64,000 bases of DNA from NCBI GenBank assembly GCA_963693305.1, contig OY855914.1:27022472-27086471 (forward strand), given 5' to 3'. Made by a program: the position numbers and the translations under genes. Below the pieces are notes generated by a model. That model searched no databases and had not been told where the DNA came from. It saw only the letters and a list, made by a program, of their open reading frames with translations. How positions within the stretch are numbered: the stretch's first letter is position 1; every line of letters begins with the position of its first letter. Positions 63,229 to 64,000 of this stretch are shown here, one piece after another. Source of the stretch: Meandrina meandrites. Taxonomy: Eukaryota; Cnidaria; Anthozoa; Scleractinia; Meandrinidae.

Positions 63229-63711
63229 ATTAGTAGAATTCTATTAGTACACTAATGCAAATGCTGCAATGTGATTGGCTGAGCTATTGAACACTATCAG
63301 CCATTAGTGTGTAGTTGCCGAAGGTCGTCCACAAAATGCGACGTTTTTATCGTTTTTCCGAAGTTTTGGAAGGAAGTTTAAATGTAAATGGATAATAAAA
63401 TTCCCAAGAAGACTAAAAGAGCGGTTTCTTGACTTTAAAAGCTTGAAATTATTGAAAAACGGGTGCACGCGCGTAAACAACTGCAAATTTACCAAGGACA
63501 ATTCAATGCGTGCGATTTTGTTAAAACGTTAAGTTCGATAATGCGTAGGAAAATAATTAGAAACCATTATTTGCGTTTATTTCAGTCAGAATTCTACTAA
63601 AACAATTAGATTATTCGCTCTCAATTTCTATGAGGTGATAGTTGATTCGGCCTGCGGCCTCATCAACTATCACCTCATAGAAATCTCGAGCTCATAATCT
63701 AATTATTAATT
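63229..63711. mobile_element. Foldback (MITE-like) element, copy 2
   Basis: Nearly identical along its length to the element at 37,444-37,931, including the hairpin around cctgcgg and the internal cattagtg palindrome. It lies about 10 bp upstream (gene sense) of an FN3-gene exon, just beyond that exon's acceptor site. High identity between the two copies implies recent mobility. Confidence 0.88.
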
Positions 63712-63770
63712 AGAGATTAGTGTAAGCAATAGCGACTCCGAGGGGCTTAACAGTACTGGGAAAAGGGGGA

Positions 63771-63788
63771 GGGGGGGGGGGGGGGGGG
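63771..63788. repeat. Poly-G tract
   Basis: A run of 18 G preceded by a G-rich stretch, in the intron of the FN3/thioredoxin gene. Confidence 0.85.
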
Positions 63789-63897
63789 TCAAATGTGCAA
63801 TACAAAAGGAAAAGGAAACACTGCGATATTACTTTTTATAATCCATCAAATATTTTTCGCGCGCGCGATTGGTCTAAACACGTCACGTGATGCAGCC

Positions 63898-63947
63898 AAA
63901 ACTGGGGAATATCAGATGATATTCCCCAAGTGATATTCCCCAGTTTT
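63898..63947. repeat. Hairpin-forming inverted repeat
   Basis: The arms aaaactggggaatatca and tgatattccccagtttt are perfect complements, with an inner gatgatattccccaag. The sequence is flanked by cgcgcgcg-type stretches and lies at the right edge of the window, so it may be the end of another foldback element that continues outside. Confidence 0.75.
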
Positions 63948-64000
63948 AGAACTTTGCGATTTACGTTCGCGCGTTTAGTTTTTATCCCGAACAAATTATA

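Overview
The window is animal nuclear DNA. It is AT-rich, its genes are built from short exons with canonical GT-AG introns, and it carries tRNA-derived SINEs, foldback elements and a Penelope-like retroelement. The proteins (PRDM, p67phox-like, MORN5, TSP1/LamG) are metazoan, and the repeat style and small introns fit a cnidarian, most likely a stony coral or another anthozoan. That assignment is inference; no species marker is present. I rebuilt gene models by hand from splice sites and checked that the reading phase agrees across every junction.

Layout. 1-4,840 has no gene I recognise. 4,842-8,458 (minus) is a five-exon secreted protein with a signal peptide, two TSP1 repeats and a LamG-type domain. 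8.5-15.6 kb is mostly repeats, with a weak candidate gene at 11.0-14.8 kb. 15,625-20,718 (plus) is a complete four-exon PRDM methyltransferase resembling PRDM9/PRDM11 (zinc knuckle, PR/SET, three zinc fingers). 22,653-32,371 (minus) is a nine-exon p67phox/NCF2-like gene whose intron 4 holds a Penelope-like element. A MORN5 fragment lies at about 32.57-32.74 kb. PRDM copy 2 (34,206-36,102), NCF2 copy 2 (38,523-46,223, minus) and an intact six-exon MORN5 (46,540-52,421, plus) follow. 54,257 to beyond the right edge (minus) is the 3' part of a large gene for a fibronectin-III/thioredoxin-fold protein.

The main structural fact is a direct tandem segmental duplication. Unit A (17,845-33,101) and unit B (33,408-47,143) each contain PRDM exons 2-4, a whole NCF2 gene and MORN5 exons 1-2. 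The breakpoints fall inside PRDM intron 1 and MORN5 intron 2. As a result PRDM copy 2 has no first exon and the left MORN5 is a stub. Each unit has since gained its own insertions: the Penelope element and a roughly 500-bp insert in A; a SINE with target-site duplication, a 490-bp foldback element and a palindromic element in B.

Functionally, NCF2 is the activator subunit of a superoxide-producing NADPH oxidase. The version here keeps the TPR Rac-binding hairpin, activation domain and PB1 domain, lacks both SH3 domains, and carries a WH2-like actin-binding motif before a proline-rich stretch. NCF2 and MORN5 are head to head with 316 bp between start codons, so they probably share a promoter.
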